Below, piece after piece: positions 1 through 10,273 of a stretch of DNA of 64,000 nt. Every line of letters begins with the position of its first letter. Position 1 is the stretch's first letter. The stretch is from contig JAFDGZ010000003.1 in the NCBI GenBank assembly GCA_019309045.1, positions 1 to 64,000 on the forward strand. The letters run 5' to 3'. Under the pieces are notes generated by a model. That model did no database searches. It had not been told where the DNA came from and worked only from the letters and a program-made list of their open reading frames with translations. The position numbers and the translations under genes were made by a program. The DNA comes from Deltaproteobacteria bacterium (GTDB lineage: Bacteria > Desulfobacterota > Syntrophobacteria > BM002).

Positions 1-1
1 C

Positions 2-2248
2 ATAGACATGGAACAGTTTCGTTACAAGGATATCACCCTCGAGGTCTACCGACGTCTTCGCTCGGCGCCTCAGTTCAGAGATTTTCCCTACCTTGCTGTT
101 GTACTGCAGAGTTATCTCAAGCAAACAGACCACGATCTGGATGAATTGTTGGCCTGGGCCAGAAAAGAAGACCTCTCCATTTCCATCCGCCTGGTAAAAG
201 GCGCCTACTGGGACTACGAAACAGTGGTTGCCAGACAGCACGGCTGGGAAATACCCGTCTACACCAACAAAGCAGAAACCGACGCAGCTTTCGAACGCCA
301 GGCCCGCAAGATACTGGAAAATCACCAGATATGTCACCTTGCCTGTGGCTCTCACAATATCCGCAGCATCACTGCGGTAATGGAGTTGGCCCGGGAGCTA
401 GAAGTGCCCGAGGAAAGATACGAATTTCAGGTGCTTTACGGCATGGCCGAGCCTGTGCGCCGGGGTCTCCGTAAAGTGGTGGAAAGAGTGCGTCTCTATT
501 GCCCTTTTGGCGAACTCCTCCCTGGCATGGCCTACCTGGTTCGCCGTCTCCTGGAAAACACAGCAAACGAGTCATTTCTGCGGCAGAGTTTTGCCGAAAG
601 CGTTGACCTGGAATCACTCCTGGAAAACCCGGCCAGGCGTCTCCCTAAAGAGCAGCGTCATGAGGAGGTGAAAAAAAAGGCTGCTCCTCACGAGGGAGAC
701 TTCGTAAATGAGCCAGCTGTGGACTTTACCCGCCCAGAGGTCAGAAATCGTTTTCCAGCAGCCATCTCCACGGTGCGCAAACAACTAGGGCGTACCTATG
801 GCCTCCATATTGACGGCAAGGATATTCACACCAATGACACCATCGATTCCCTGAACCCTGCCAGACCCACTGAGCTGATCGGCAAGGTGTGCCAGGCTGG
901 CAGAGCAGAGATCGATCTTGCCATTGCTGCGGCCAGAAAAATTTTCCCTGCCTGGAGAGACACCTCGGCTCGGGACAGGGTTCAGTACCTGTTCCGCGCT
1001 GCTGACATCGCCAGAAAGCGAATCTATGGCAAGCAGTGGGACCAGGCATACGCCGATGTGACCGAGGCCATCGATTTCCTGGAATACTACGGCAGGGAAA
1101 TGCTCCGGTTGGCAATCCCCCGCCGTCTTGGCAGGGCACCGGGTGAACTGAACCACTATTTTTACCAGCCCAAAGGACTGGCAGTGGTAATTGCGCCCTG
1201 GAACTTTCCCATGGCAATAAGCTGCGGCATGTCAGCCGCTGCCCTTGTTACTGGCAACTGCGTACTCTATAAACCTTCCGGTCTGTCAGCGGTCGTGGGC
1301 AGGAAACTCACGGAAATATTCCTGCAGGCCGGAGTGCCTGCTGGCGTCTTCAACTACATCCCGGGCAGGGGGAGCGTTATAGGCGACTATCTAGTGGACC
1401 ACCCGGAAGTAAACATCATTGCCTTTACTGGTTCCATGGAAGTGGGCTTGCGAATTGTGGCAAGAGCAGCAAGAGTCAGAGAGGATCAGCTTGCCGTCAA
1501 AAAGATCATTGCGGAGATGGGAGGGAAAAATGCCATAGTCATAGACGATGATGCTGATCTGGATGAAGCAGTAATCGCCGTGCTCAATTCCGCCTTCGCC
1601 TACCAGGGACAGAAGTGTTCCGCCTGCTCCAGGGTAATCGTGGTCGAGTCAATCTATGAGAAGTTCGTCTCGAGATTGGTCGAGGCGGTGGAGTCAGTCA
1701 AAATAGGTCCTGCTGAGGACCCGGCGAACTATGTGGGACCAGTGGTGGATGCAGAAGCTCAAAGGCGTGTGCAACAATACATTGAAGTGGGCAAACAGGA
1801 AGGCCGGCTCCTTGTATACCGCCAGGTACCGGAAGAAGGCTTTTACGTCCCACTGGCTATTTTCGCTGACATAGAGCCCCAGCACCGTTTGGCGCAGGAA
1901 GAAATTTTCGGACCTGTTCTTGCTGTAATGAGGGCCGCTACTTTTGAGGAAGCCCTGCAAATTGCCAATTCCACCAAGTTCGCCTTGACTGGCGGGGTGT
2001 TCAGCAGGAGCCCCGGCCACCTGGAAATGGCCAGAAAGGAATTTCGCGTGGGCAATCTCTACTTGAATAGAGGCATCACTGGGGCGCTGGTGGAACGGCA
2101 GCCTTTCGGCGGCTTCAAGAGGTCGGGTGTGGGCTCAAAAGCAGGCGGTCCGGATTACCTCCTGCAGTTCATGGATCCCCGCACTGTAACAGAAAACACC
2201 ATGAGAAGGGGTTTTGCCCCCGTAGACGTAGAAGATGACTGGCTGTGA
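2..2248 (+). CDS. putA: Bifunctional proline dehydrogenase / P5C dehydrogenase, 5'-truncated by window edge
   Basis: Oxidises proline to pyrroline-5-carboxylate (FAD domain) and then to glutamate (NAD aldehyde dehydrogenase domain). The frame is open to the window edge, and the internal ATG at 8 lies inside the conserved DMEQ motif of the PRODH barrel, so the real start is upstream. The PRODH part runs to about residue 230, ending near the GMAEPVRRGL and RRLLENTANESF blocks. The ALDH part begins near residue 250 and has PWNFP, FTGSMEVG and the catalytic Cys in GQKCSACSR (codon at 1616). Odd: between ADIARKRIY and GKQWDQAYADV about ten residues (typically FELSAWQIIEV-like) are missing at about 1024-1029 without loss of frame. 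No downstream partner in the window. Identity is certain; full activity is not. Confidence 0.95.
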   Translation: MDMEQFRYKDITLEVYRRLRSAPQFRDFPYLAVVLQSYLKQTDHDLDELLAWARKEDLSISIRLVKGAYWDYETVVARQHGWEIPVYTNKAETDAAFERQARKILENHQICHLACGSHNIRSITAVMELARELEVPEERYEFQVLYGMAEPVRRGLRKVVERVRLYCPFGELLPGMAYLVRRLLENTANESFLRQSFAESVDLESLLENPARRLPKEQRHEEVKKKAAPHEGDFVNEPAVDFTRPEVRNRFPAAISTVRKQLGRTYGLHIDGKDIHTNDTIDSLNPARPTELIGKVCQAGRAEIDLAIAAARKIFPAWRDTSARDRVQYLFRAADIARKRIYGKQWDQAYADVTEAIDFLEYYGREMLRLAIPRRLGRAPGELNHYFYQPKGLAVVIAPWNFPMAISCGMSAAALVTGNCVLYKPSGLSAVVGRKLTEIFLQAGVPAGVFNYIPGRGSVIGDYLVDHPEVNIIAFTGSMEVGLRIVARAARVREDQLAVKKIIAEMGGKNAIVIDDDADLDEAVIAVLNSAFAYQGQKCSACSRVIVVESIYEKFVSRLVEAVESVKIGPAEDPANYVGPVVDAEAQRRVQQYIEVGKQEGRLLVYRQVPEEGFYVPLAIFADIEPQHRLAQEEIFGPVLAVMRAATFEEALQIANSTKFALTGGVFSRSPGHLEMARKEFRVGNLYLNRGITGALVERQPFGGFKRSGVGSKAGGPDYLLQFMDPRTVTENTMRRGFAPVDVEDDWL

Positions 2249-2338
2249 TATTGTGCCCCCCTGCCCCGCCCTCGCCTTTTGCTTTAGTATATCGTTTTTG
2301 TATAAACTTAACTTATTGATTTTATTATAGTTAGTCTA

Positions 2339-3001
2339 CTATATGTCCATCGCTGACCTGTCAATCAGGACGGTGATGTGCAAATCCACACGCCGAAACC
2401 CTATCTCCTCCATGGAAAGCGTTATCTCTGTGCCATGGCTCACCCCTGCAGGTACACTCAGGGAAAACCTTCTTTGCGAGTGCACCCTGCCGTAGCCTGC
2501 ACAGATGGGACAGAAAAATCCCTCCCAGAATCCAGCCCTACTACATTTTGGACACTCTTCGATAACTGGTACGGTGACCGGGAAAAGGCCTCCTTCTGCG
2601 GCCTCACGGGGTGTCAATATCAGTTCTAGGTAGAGAGATTTCCCTCTCGGCAAACCCCGGTCAAAAAATCCCGGCAGCAGTCCTGCAAAAAATTCGTCAA
2701 CCGAGGAGAAGAAAGAATCCATTGGTGCGAAACTGGAGGTTCTTCTTTCAATGATATCGGGCACTCTGGAGATGCGCAAGGTGGATCCTTGCCGTGCCAG
2801 TTCGCGGTCGTACTCCTTCCGTTTCTCTTCATCTCCGAGAGTTTCATAGGCCTCTTTTATTTCCCGAAATCTATCCGCAGTTTCCTGGGTGCCGGTTGCA
2901 TCAGGGTGAAACTTTTTCACGAATGATCGGTACGCCTGTTGAATCTTCTTCTGATCCGCCCCCCGGTTGACCCCCAATATGACATAGTAGTCTTTGGGCA
3001 T
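2339..3001 (-). CDS. DnaJ-domain protein with a partial zinc-finger region
   Basis: A J-domain co-chaperone of about 220 residues. The N-terminal J domain (DYYVILGVNRGA, then the HPD motif in KKFHPDATG) would stimulate a DnaK-type ATPase. It is followed by a spacer and a reduced CxxC...CxxC pair (CPKCSRAGFWEGFFCPIC) instead of the four CxxCxGxG repeats of DnaJ, then a short C-terminal substrate-binding-like strand region. It is therefore not canonical DnaJ (about 375 residues). The start is taken at the ATG at 3001 (MPKDYYVIL) because a GGGGGGA-type ribosome binding site lies just upstream. An in-frame ATG at 3025 is the alternative. It converges on putA. Confidence 0.85.
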   Translation of the reverse strand: MPKDYYVILGVNRGADQKKIQQAYRSFVKKFHPDATGTQETADRFREIKEAYETLGDEEKRKEYDRELARQGSTLRISRVPDIIERRTSSFAPMDSFFSSVDEFFAGLLPGFFDRGLPRGKSLYLELILTPREAAEGGLFPVTVPVIEECPKCSRAGFWEGFFCPICAGYGRVHSQRRFSLSVPAGVSHGTEITLSMEEIGFRRVDLHITVLIDRSAMDI

Positions 3002-3760
3002 CTTATTCCCCCCAGAACACAGCATTAGTGTTGTGAGAAAAATAATCCCCTCAGGTCAGCCAAGATCAGTGCAGTCAGTAGTGATCTGATCTCAAATAAA
3101 AAAATAAATCCAAGCAAATGTCTCGTCAAGCCACAACCGCGGATCTGCAACTGATGGACAAAGGCGTTATTCGCATGCGAGAGCAAGATTGTTCACGCAG
3201 GCTAAAGCCTATGCCTCCCAGCATAAGCATGCACGATGAGCGAGCGTTTATTGGGACAGATATCTGCAGCCTCCAGAGACTGTTCTTGTATGAGCACCTA
3301 CATGCTAAAGATTTGCCTACCCTGATTTTCTCCCTTGCAATTGCCGCTTTTTTTTTTGCTAATATCGATACAGTTGTAACTGTTGCCAGACAACCGCAAG
3401 TATTCATTTTGGCTTCGGCGCCCCTTTGACGGCGTACCTTCAGGCACCTCAGGCATCAGCTGAGCCGCAAGCCAATACGCATATACCCGTAGACCTGCAG
3501 CAAGAACCTGTACGTATGGCCGTAGCCCAGAGTTGTGTCTTCGGGATCCGTCCTAGTCCTTTCCGGATGCAGGCGGCTTTCCCCTGGCAAAAACTCCCGG
3601 TTGGACCGTGCGAATGACCCTCGAATTGTTATGCAAAGCCTGGCGGAGATGACTCTAAATGATCAGCCTGGCTCAGAAAATATCTTCCGAAACAACTGAT
3701 CGCAAACCAATTGCCGCACCATGGAGATGGACACCACATATCAAGGCTTGGGGGGGAGCG
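3002..3760. other. Gene-free stretch between dnaJ-like and RHS genes
   Basis: About 760 bases that must hold the divergent promoters of the DnaJ-like gene and the RHS toxin. Several short open frames occur (for example 3118-3429 on + and 3126-3407 on -), but they overlap each other, lack family signatures and lack good ribosome binding sites. An AT-rich patch with an eleven-T run lies near 3350. I see no RNA gene, repeat or mobile-element end that I can support. Confidence 0.4.
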
Positions 3761-6700
3761 ATGAAAACCAGAGCTAGAAAGTTTACCTTTGTCGTAGCAG
3801 TGATCTTTTCTGTCATTCTCATATCAATCGGCCCTACAGCCGTGCTGGCAGAGGAAGAAGGCGGCCTGGTCGTGGAAACCGAACAGGATGCCCCTGTCAT
3901 CTCCGAGCCTCCCGCGGACTCAGGCGACAATCAAAGCGATGTGGAACCGGGCGAGCCGAACCAGAAAGAGCCGGATGCGGATGTGCCGCTGGATTCCGAG
4001 ATGGCCTCGATGGATAGTTGGCAGCCGGCGGAAAATGAAAAAGTGGAGGTAAACTTACCTGTCCCCTCGTCGGACGTTGATGTGTTTTCAGGTGCGGCGC
4101 GCTACACTATTCCTATAGAGGTGCCTCCCGGAAGAAACGGCATGGCTCCCCGTATTTCCCTTGAATACAACAGCTTTCTCAAAAACGGCTGGGTGGGTGT
4201 TGGCTGGCAGCTTGACATGGGCGCAATCCAGAGATCGACAAAACGCGGCGTTGACTATGCTGCCAACGACTATGTCTTTGTGAAGAATGGCCGCAAGAGC
4301 GAACTGGTTTCGAGGGAAGCTCAGTGGGGTGCAAACTTCTATGGAGCGAAAATCGAGGAAGATTTTTCCAGATACTACTTCGACATCTCGGTGACCGGCG
4401 GCTGGGTAGTCACGGCCAGAGACGGCACCAGGTACTATTACGGCAGCTCCTCGGATTCCAGGCAAGAAAATTCCCTCGGTGTTTTCAAATGGTGCCTAGA
4501 CGAGGTTAGGGATACTAACGGCAACTACCTCAAACTGACATATACCAAGGCAAATGGCCAGATCTACCTACAGGAGATAGTCTACACCGGCAATCACCAG
4601 GCCCAGGTCCAAGGGACAAATTCGGTAAAGTTCATCCTGGAAGCGAGAAGTGATGATATCTTCGCTTATGTCTCAAGGAGCAAGGTAAAAACCGCTAAGC
4701 GGCTCAAGAGGATAGAGGTTTATGCAAATGATGGGCTGGTGAGAAAATACCAGCTCACCTACCAGAAAGGGGCATCCAGCCGGCGCTCATGTCTAAAAGA
4801 GATCCAGATCACAGGTGACGACGGCAGCAGCACGTTCCCTCCCATCAAGGTGACGGGCTTGCAGGATGGAGGAAATGGCGAATTCACAAACCAGTACAGG
4901 AGAATCGGGAGTGATACAGGATATTACAATGCATATTTTGCCGATATAAACGGTGACGGGTTTGCGGACTTCATAACCTACCACTACGTATATACAGAGG
5001 GTGATAGTGGCGGTGAAGTTACGACGAGCACTGTCTACACATACCTGGCCAAGGGTGACGGCACATTCAAGAACGTGGGATCTTCAACGGGCCTGGATGT
5101 TCGCGGGCCCGACAGCGGCGATTTGTTCTTTCCGGACATCAACGGTGACGGCCTTGCCGACATGGTGTTCGTGGATCCCGGCTATTCTCCCAGCAAGAAT
5201 TATATCTATCTCTCCAACGGCGACGGCACTTTCGACTACTATGACGAGATACATGTAGGTGGATCAATTCACGGCTCCGTCACATCGTTTGCTGATGTGA
5301 ACGGAGATGGGCTTGCCGACCTCATCAGCCATTGGGGCACAGAGTACAGCACCACAGTGTATAGCTATTTGTCGAACGGTGATGGAACGTTCGAAAGCGC
5401 TGTTTCGACTTCTTTGCGAGATGATGCTTCGTCGGGCTTCTTGCGTTTCCCGGACATAAACGGCGACGGCCTTGCGGATCTCGTTATATTAAAGGGCCAT
5501 CGTTATGGCAGTGGGAATAAGAATAATTTTGTTTACATGGGCAAGGGTGACGGCACATTCGTTGATAACGATACGAAAATCAACACCTGGACTGATGATT
5601 TCTTCGCGGAGTATTTCGCTGATGTAAACGGTGACGGCCTTGATGATTTCGTCATGCAGGACTTCAGATGGGAAGAATGTGGCGATGGCGGCTGGTTTGA
5701 AATTAATGCCAGTGACGTTCGTGTCCATTTGTCCAAGGGTGATGGCACGTTCAGAGACGGGGTAAGGACAAATCTTGAAGACATGAGCTCGCGGGACGTA
5801 TACGGCCCGGTGCGTTTCCCGGACATAAATGGTGACGGCCTTGCGGACATGGTTGTTCTGAAAGACTCGACTTTCAATCAAGGCAGTGGCAGGAACATAA
5901 TCTATCTTTCAGACGGCGACGATGCTGCCGATCTGGTCACCGCCATACAAAACGGCCTCGGCGGCACCGTGATTTTCGAGTACACGCCCTCCACTGAATA
6001 CCAGAACAGCTTTCTTCCCTTCATTGTGCAAACGGTATCGAACGTCACAGTGGAAGACGGCCTCGGGAACCAGTCCACCAGGTCCTACTCCTATGCCGGC
6101 GGACTGTACGATCCGCCCACCAGAGAGTTCAGGGGCTTTGAGACCGTAAGCCGGATAGAGCCGGATCTGGCTGTCAGGAAAACAGAGTTCAATCAGAGCG
6201 AATTCAAGAAAGGCAGAGCGGAGTGGTCCGGGCTGTGGGCTCCGGCTGCCGACCCGGATGTTGACACGCCTCTCGTCATGACGACATACACCTGGGGCGA
6301 GTACAGCATAGATTCTTCTCCGGAAAACGGCTGTGTGTTCGTAAAGCTCGAGCGGAAGCGCACCGAGTACAACGATGCCGTGACCGTGTTCTCGCAAGAA
6401 GATTATACCTACGACGATACCTACGGGAACCCCGCAACCATGGCGGGAAACCTCATTGAAGCAGAAACCTCGGGAACTGACGGTGAAAATGTGACCACAA
6501 AGCACGAGTATCAGAACTACGGTGACTGGCTGTGGCGTGAAAAGAAGACCACGCTCGAAAATGAGCTTGGCGAGTTCGTCAGGAAGACCAGGCACGTCTA
6601 CGAGAACGGAACCGGGAATCTTATGTCCACGGAGTTCGTCCTCGATACCGGTCCAAATCCCACAGTTCATTTCACCTACGATACATACGGTAACAAGAAA

Positions 6701-9544
6701 ACCTTCACCGATGCGAACAACAACCTGACCACCTGGGACTACGACGATACCACCCACACCTATCCGGTAAAGGTGACCAACGCGCTCGGCCACATCGTCG
6801 AATATCAGTATGATGAGCGCTACGGCAAGGTTACGGCCAAGAAGGACGAGAACCAGAACTGGACCTACTATCACTACGACCACTTCGGCCGAATTGAAAC
6901 GGTTGACTACCCTGACGGTGGCCAGGAGACCACCGAATACTACGACGATATCTTCCCTCGGCTCGTCATCACTAAAGTCAAGGAGGATGCGGCAGGAAAT
7001 ACTGTCGATACGTACAGGTACTATGACGGCCTCGATAGAGAAATACAGACCATCACCTTCGGTGAGGGCGGCAAGTCGATAGTAACGGAGAAGTTCTATG
7101 ACGAGATGGGAAGAAATGATTACACGGAAGGTCCCTTCTTTGCCACCGGCGTTGGTTACCCGAAACAGAGACCGGCGGAGTATCCCTGGAAGCGGACGGT
7201 TTTCGATCCTCGCGGCAGACCACTGCAGATCACAAGCCCCGACAGCGAGCACCAGGTCCTGACCACAAGCTTCAGCTACAGTGGCTTCAAGACTACTGTG
7301 ACGGACCCGGATGGCAACCGGAAGACAGAAAAAAGAGATTACCTCGGAAGGATCATAAGGGTCACGGAACATGCAGCCGGTAATAATTACTACACCTACT
7401 ATACCTACAACGCTGCCGGGGACCTGCTGACAATCAAGAACCATCGCGGCAATGTGACGACCATCAACTACGATACCCTGGGCAGAAAGATAAACATGAA
7501 CGACCCCGACCTGAAATACTGGGAGTTCACCTACGATGCAAACGGCAATCTGCTCACCCAGACCGATGCCAAATCGCAGGTCATCACCTTCGCCTATGAC
7601 GCGCTCAACAGAAAAACGTCAAAGACATATTCCACCTCGGATCCGCCGGTCACCTATACCTACGACAAGTCCTGGATTGAAAATGGGGTGGGAAGACTCT
7701 CAATAGTAACGAAAGGCGACACCAAGATCATCTACAACAAGTATGATGAGATGGGCAGGGTCAAGGTAAAAAACAACAAGAGGAAGATCTCCGGGCAGTG
7801 GACAAGCTATAAGACCAGGTTCGACTACGACCTCTCGGGGAAACTTACGAAAGTAACCTACCCTGACGACTACGAGGTGAGTTACGCCTATTATCCCGGA
7901 ACCGGCCTGCTCCAATCCGCCACAGGCTCCGACTCGGAGCAGTACGCTGTCTTCACAGCCTACGAGCCCACAGGGAAGATCGGGCGCGTCGATCATGGAA
8001 ACGGCGCTTTCACTGTCTACACCTATGATCCCCTGTCGACAAGACTCCTTTCAATCGTGACCAGAGACGACCAGGGAGTTGATCTGCAGAACCGCTCGTA
8101 CAGCTACACCCCGGCAGGAGACATCGAAGAGATCACAGACGGCGTAAAAGGCGTAACCTACACTTACACCTACGACAAGCTTCACAGACTTCTTTCAGAG
8201 ACCAACACGGGATCCTATGACCCGGTGAGCTACACCTACAATGCCATAGGAAACATCACCTCCAAGACAGTGGGCACAGAGGTCCTCGATTACAAGAAAT
8301 ATGTCTGGGGACACAAGCATGCAGTAAAGGAGATAGAGCACGACGGCACGACATACACCTATACCTATGATGCGAACGGCAATATGAAAACGGGCTATGA
8401 TTTCAGAGACCTCAATGATGTGGCCACTTTTACCATCACCTACGATGCCGACAACATGCCCACCCAGATCGTCTACACAAAGGGCGGCAGTTCGACAACG
8501 ACCAGCTTCACGTATGATGGTGACGGCGTGCGGGCAATAAAAACAGTCCAGGGAGGAAGCACCACTTACTATGCGGGGAAGTACTACGAGATAACGGACG
8601 GCGTGGCCACGAAGTACATCTTTGCTGCTGATATGCGTATTGCCAAGTTGGAAGGAACTGAGCTCCACTATTTCCACAAGGATCATCTCGGCAGCTCCAC
8701 GGTGATGACTGATGAGAGCAGTTCCAGGGTGGAAGGTACGGAATACATGCCTTTCGGGCAGATCAGGGATCACACCGGAACCGATGTATCAAAGTACAGG
8801 TTTACCGATCAGGAACTCGACAGTGAGACCGGTCTTTACAACTATGACGCCAGGCTCTATGATCCTGTAATTGGCAGGTTTGTCAGCCCGGATTCGATAG
8901 TGCCTGACCTGTACGATCCGCAGAGCTTGAACAGGTATAGCTACTGCAGGAATAATCCGCTTAGATACGTGGATCCGAGTGGACATTTTGATAACGACAT
9001 GGAGCATGGCGGCAGAGCGGTTGGCGAACATGGCCGAGGTGGCGCAGGAGTGGGCAACGGGCTGGGGGGAGATGCTGAGACTACTAGTGAAAGTTCCTCT
9101 TCTGATAGTGGAAGTCTTTTTGAATCCTTAATAGACCTAGCCACTCCAAACGAAATCTTATTTGTTGACAAGCCAACTTCAGACAAGTTAAAGAAGATTT
9201 CAAGGTGGGGCAAAAGGGGCTTACTGTTCGGTATAGGTTTGGATCTTGGTTTCAAAGCAACAACCAAGAAAGAAGATGCTGCTCAAAAGAGTGAAAAACC
9301 GACATGGCCAAAGACAGCCGAAGAGATGGAAGATTATCTTGGTGTGAAAGGAAAGAAAGTGCCTGATAAACCATACACACCTGGACGTGACAAAACGATT
9401 TGGCAACCTAGTGATAAAGTGAAAATAATACACGAAAAACATCCCTATCATACGGAAAAGCACAAGACTGGACATTGGCATCTAGATACACCAGAGAAGA
9501 GACATCAAACATTTGAGCCTGGAGATCCTATTCCAGGGTATTGA
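3761..9544 (+). CDS. Secreted SpvB/FG-GAP/RHS-repeat polymorphic toxin
   Basis: A 1927-residue surface or exported toxin delivery protein. The start at 3761 is chosen because GGGGGGAGCG precedes it and the protein then opens with a signal peptide (KTRARKFTFVVAVIFSVIL...VLA). Order: acidic linker; SpvB-like domain near residues 110-180 (SGAARYTIPIEV, WVGVGWQLDMGAI); about six FG-GAP/VCBS repeats between roughly 390 and 710 (FADINGDGFADF, FPDINGDGLADM and similar); RHS/YD repeats to about 1610; the RHS core end (YDPVIGRFVSPDS, then NPLRYVDPSGH near 1735); and a variable tip of about 190 residues ending HWHLDTPEKRHQTF...GDPIPGY. The His-rich tip looks like a nuclease-type polymorphic toxin domain, but I cannot name the family. 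The tip region is visibly more AT-rich than the body, as expected for a swapped module. An in-frame ATG at 3659 would add 34 residues before the signal peptide. Confidence 0.93.
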   Translation: MKTRARKFTFVVAVIFSVILISIGPTAVLAEEEGGLVVETEQDAPVISEPPADSGDNQSDVEPGEPNQKEPDADVPLDSEMASMDSWQPAENEKVEVNLPVPSSDVDVFSGAARYTIPIEVPPGRNGMAPRISLEYNSFLKNGWVGVGWQLDMGAIQRSTKRGVDYAANDYVFVKNGRKSELVSREAQWGANFYGAKIEEDFSRYYFDISVTGGWVVTARDGTRYYYGSSSDSRQENSLGVFKWCLDEVRDTNGNYLKLTYTKANGQIYLQEIVYTGNHQAQVQGTNSVKFILEARSDDIFAYVSRSKVKTAKRLKRIEVYANDGLVRKYQLTYQKGASSRRSCLKEIQITGDDGSSTFPPIKVTGLQDGGNGEFTNQYRRIGSDTGYYNAYFADINGDGFADFITYHYVYTEGDSGGEVTTSTVYTYLAKGDGTFKNVGSSTGLDVRGPDSGDLFFPDINGDGLADMVFVDPGYSPSKNYIYLSNGDGTFDYYDEIHVGGSIHGSVTSFADVNGDGLADLISHWGTEYSTTVYSYLSNGDGTFESAVSTSLRDDASSGFLRFPDINGDGLADLVILKGHRYGSGNKNNFVYMGKGDGTFVDNDTKINTWTDDFFAEYFADVNGDGLDDFVMQDFRWEECGDGGWFEINASDVRVHLSKGDGTFRDGVRTNLEDMSSRDVYGPVRFPDINGDGLADMVVLKDSTFNQGSGRNIIYLSDGDDAADLVTAIQNGLGGTVIFEYTPSTEYQNSFLPFIVQTVSNVTVEDGLGNQSTRSYSYAGGLYDPPTREFRGFETVSRIEPDLAVRKTEFNQSEFKKGRAEWSGLWAPAADPDVDTPLVMTTYTWGEYSIDSSPENGCVFVKLERKRTEYNDAVTVFSQEDYTYDDTYGNPATMAGNLIEAETSGTDGENVTTKHEYQNYGDWLWREKKTTLENELGEFVRKTRHVYENGTGNLMSTEFVLDTGPNPTVHFTYDTYGNKKTFTDANNNLTTWDYDDTTHTYPVKVTNALGHIVEYQYDERYGKVTAKKDENQNWTYYHYDHFGRIETVDYPDGGQETTEYYDDIFPRLVITKVKEDAAGNTVDTYRYYDGLDREIQTITFGEGGKSIVTEKFYDEMGRNDYTEGPFFATGVGYPKQRPAEYPWKRTVFDPRGRPLQITSPDSEHQVLTTSFSYSGFKTTVTDPDGNRKTEKRDYLGRIIRVTEHAAGNNYYTYYTYNAAGDLLTIKNHRGNVTTINYDTLGRKINMNDPDLKYWEFTYDANGNLLTQTDAKSQVITFAYDALNRKTSKTYSTSDPPVTYTYDKSWIENGVGRLSIVTKGDTKIIYNKYDEMGRVKVKNNKRKISGQWTSYKTRFDYDLSGKLTKVTYPDDYEVSYAYYPGTGLLQSATGSDSEQYAVFTAYEPTGKIGRVDHGNGAFTVYTYDPLSTRLLSIVTRDDQGVDLQNRSYSYTPAGDIEEITDGVKGVTYTYTYDKLHRLLSETNTGSYDPVSYTYNAIGNITSKTVGTEVLDYKKYVWGHKHAVKEIEHDGTTYTYTYDANGNMKTGYDFRDLNDVATFTITYDADNMPTQIVYTKGGSSTTTSFTYDGDGVRAIKTVQGGSTTYYAGKYYEITDGVATKYIFAADMRIAKLEGTELHYFHKDHLGSSTVMTDESSSRVEGTEYMPFGQIRDHTGTDVSKYRFTDQELDSETGLYNYDARLYDPVIGRFVSPDSIVPDLYDPQSLNRYSYCRNNPLRYVDPSGHFDNDMEHGGRAVGEHGRGGAGVGNGLGGDAETTSESSSSDSGSLFESLIDLATPNEILFVDKPTSDKLKKISRWGKRGLLFGIGLDLGFKATTKKEDAAQKSEKPTWPKTAEEMEDYLGVKGKKVPDKPYTPGRDKTIWQPSDKVKIIHEKHPYHTEKHKTGHWHLDTPEKRHQTFEPGDPIPGY

Positions 9545-9552
9545 GAGGCTTT

Positions 9553-9975
9553 ATGATTGTAACAGATAAATTTGCATATTCGAAAAAAAAAGAACTGCAA
9601 TTAGGAAAAGAGCCTGATTCCGTTCTTGTTATTCTCTATGGAAGTAAAAATGGTGTTAGGCTTTTCATCTCAACAGAAAAGGAAGGTGATGCAGATATTT
9701 TTCTCGATATAAATGAAACCAATAAGTTTATAGAACTTCTTGAAAGTGCATTATTAAGAGCTTTGAATGAATATAGAGGGTTTTGTGGCCCAGTAATTAG
9801 TCCACAATCAGGTGATTTTGATGATGTGGTTAATGCAATATTGCAAGTCGTTTTTGTAGATAAGACTATCGGAATATCTGTTGATGTTGAAGATGTACAA
9901 GGAGTTGAACTTTGGCCTGACCTGACTGATGTGGGGAAGTTAATTAATGCACTTCGGGAAGTTAAAGGCAAATGA
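9553..9975 (+). CDS. Probable immunity protein for the RHS toxin tip
   Basis: A 140-residue acidic, soluble protein with no signal peptide or membrane segment. It starts 8 bases after the toxin stop, and a GAGAGG ribosome binding site overlaps that stop, so it is likely translationally coupled. A TTG at 9541 is an alternative start. I do not recognise the family. The call rests on position, size, low GC compared with the toxin body, and the rule that RHS tips are followed by a cognate immunity gene. Whether it binds and blocks the HWH-containing tip is inference. Confidence 0.7.
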   Translation: MIVTDKFAYSKKKELQLGKEPDSVLVILYGSKNGVRLFISTEKEGDADIFLDINETNKFIELLESALLRALNEYRGFCGPVISPQSGDFDDVVNAILQVVFVDKTIGISVDVEDVQGVELWPDLTDVGKLINALREVKGK

Positions 9976-10273
9976 TATTAGGTCTAGCTAATCTAACCGA
10001 TTTTCAGCATGAACCTAGATTTTGATGGAATCGTAAAAACCCCCGCCTAAATTATCATGTTAAAATTATTGATAAAAATAGCATTTTCTCCATGACACTC
10101 CTTCTGACTCTCATACGGTACTTTCAGCGACAGATCGAGATCAAGTCCGATTTTCCCATGAATTTAGTCAGTTAAGGCGCGCAGGGGCGTAGAACCTATC
10201 ACTTGTCATGATCTGGTCCGTGTTAGCCCTGATTTTATGGAAGAAAAAGCAAATCCTGCTTGGCAAGTAGTAC
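9976..10273. other. AT-rich non-coding stretch after the immunity gene
   Basis: Low-GC sequence with no open frame longer than about 40 codons that shows any family signature. Its right end, near 10290-10309, carries GGCTCCACAATAGAATGTGG, which may be the end of the adjacent ISL3-type element because ends of that family commonly begin GGCTC. I did not find the matching inverted end. Confidence 0.3.

Noticed and set aside
3118-3617. Short plus- and minus-strand frames before the RHS gene
   Set aside because: Overlapping, no ribosome binding site, no family signal.
5909-7444. 511-codon minus-strand frame opposite the RHS gene
   Set aside because: Antisense shadow of the repeat region; no homology signal.
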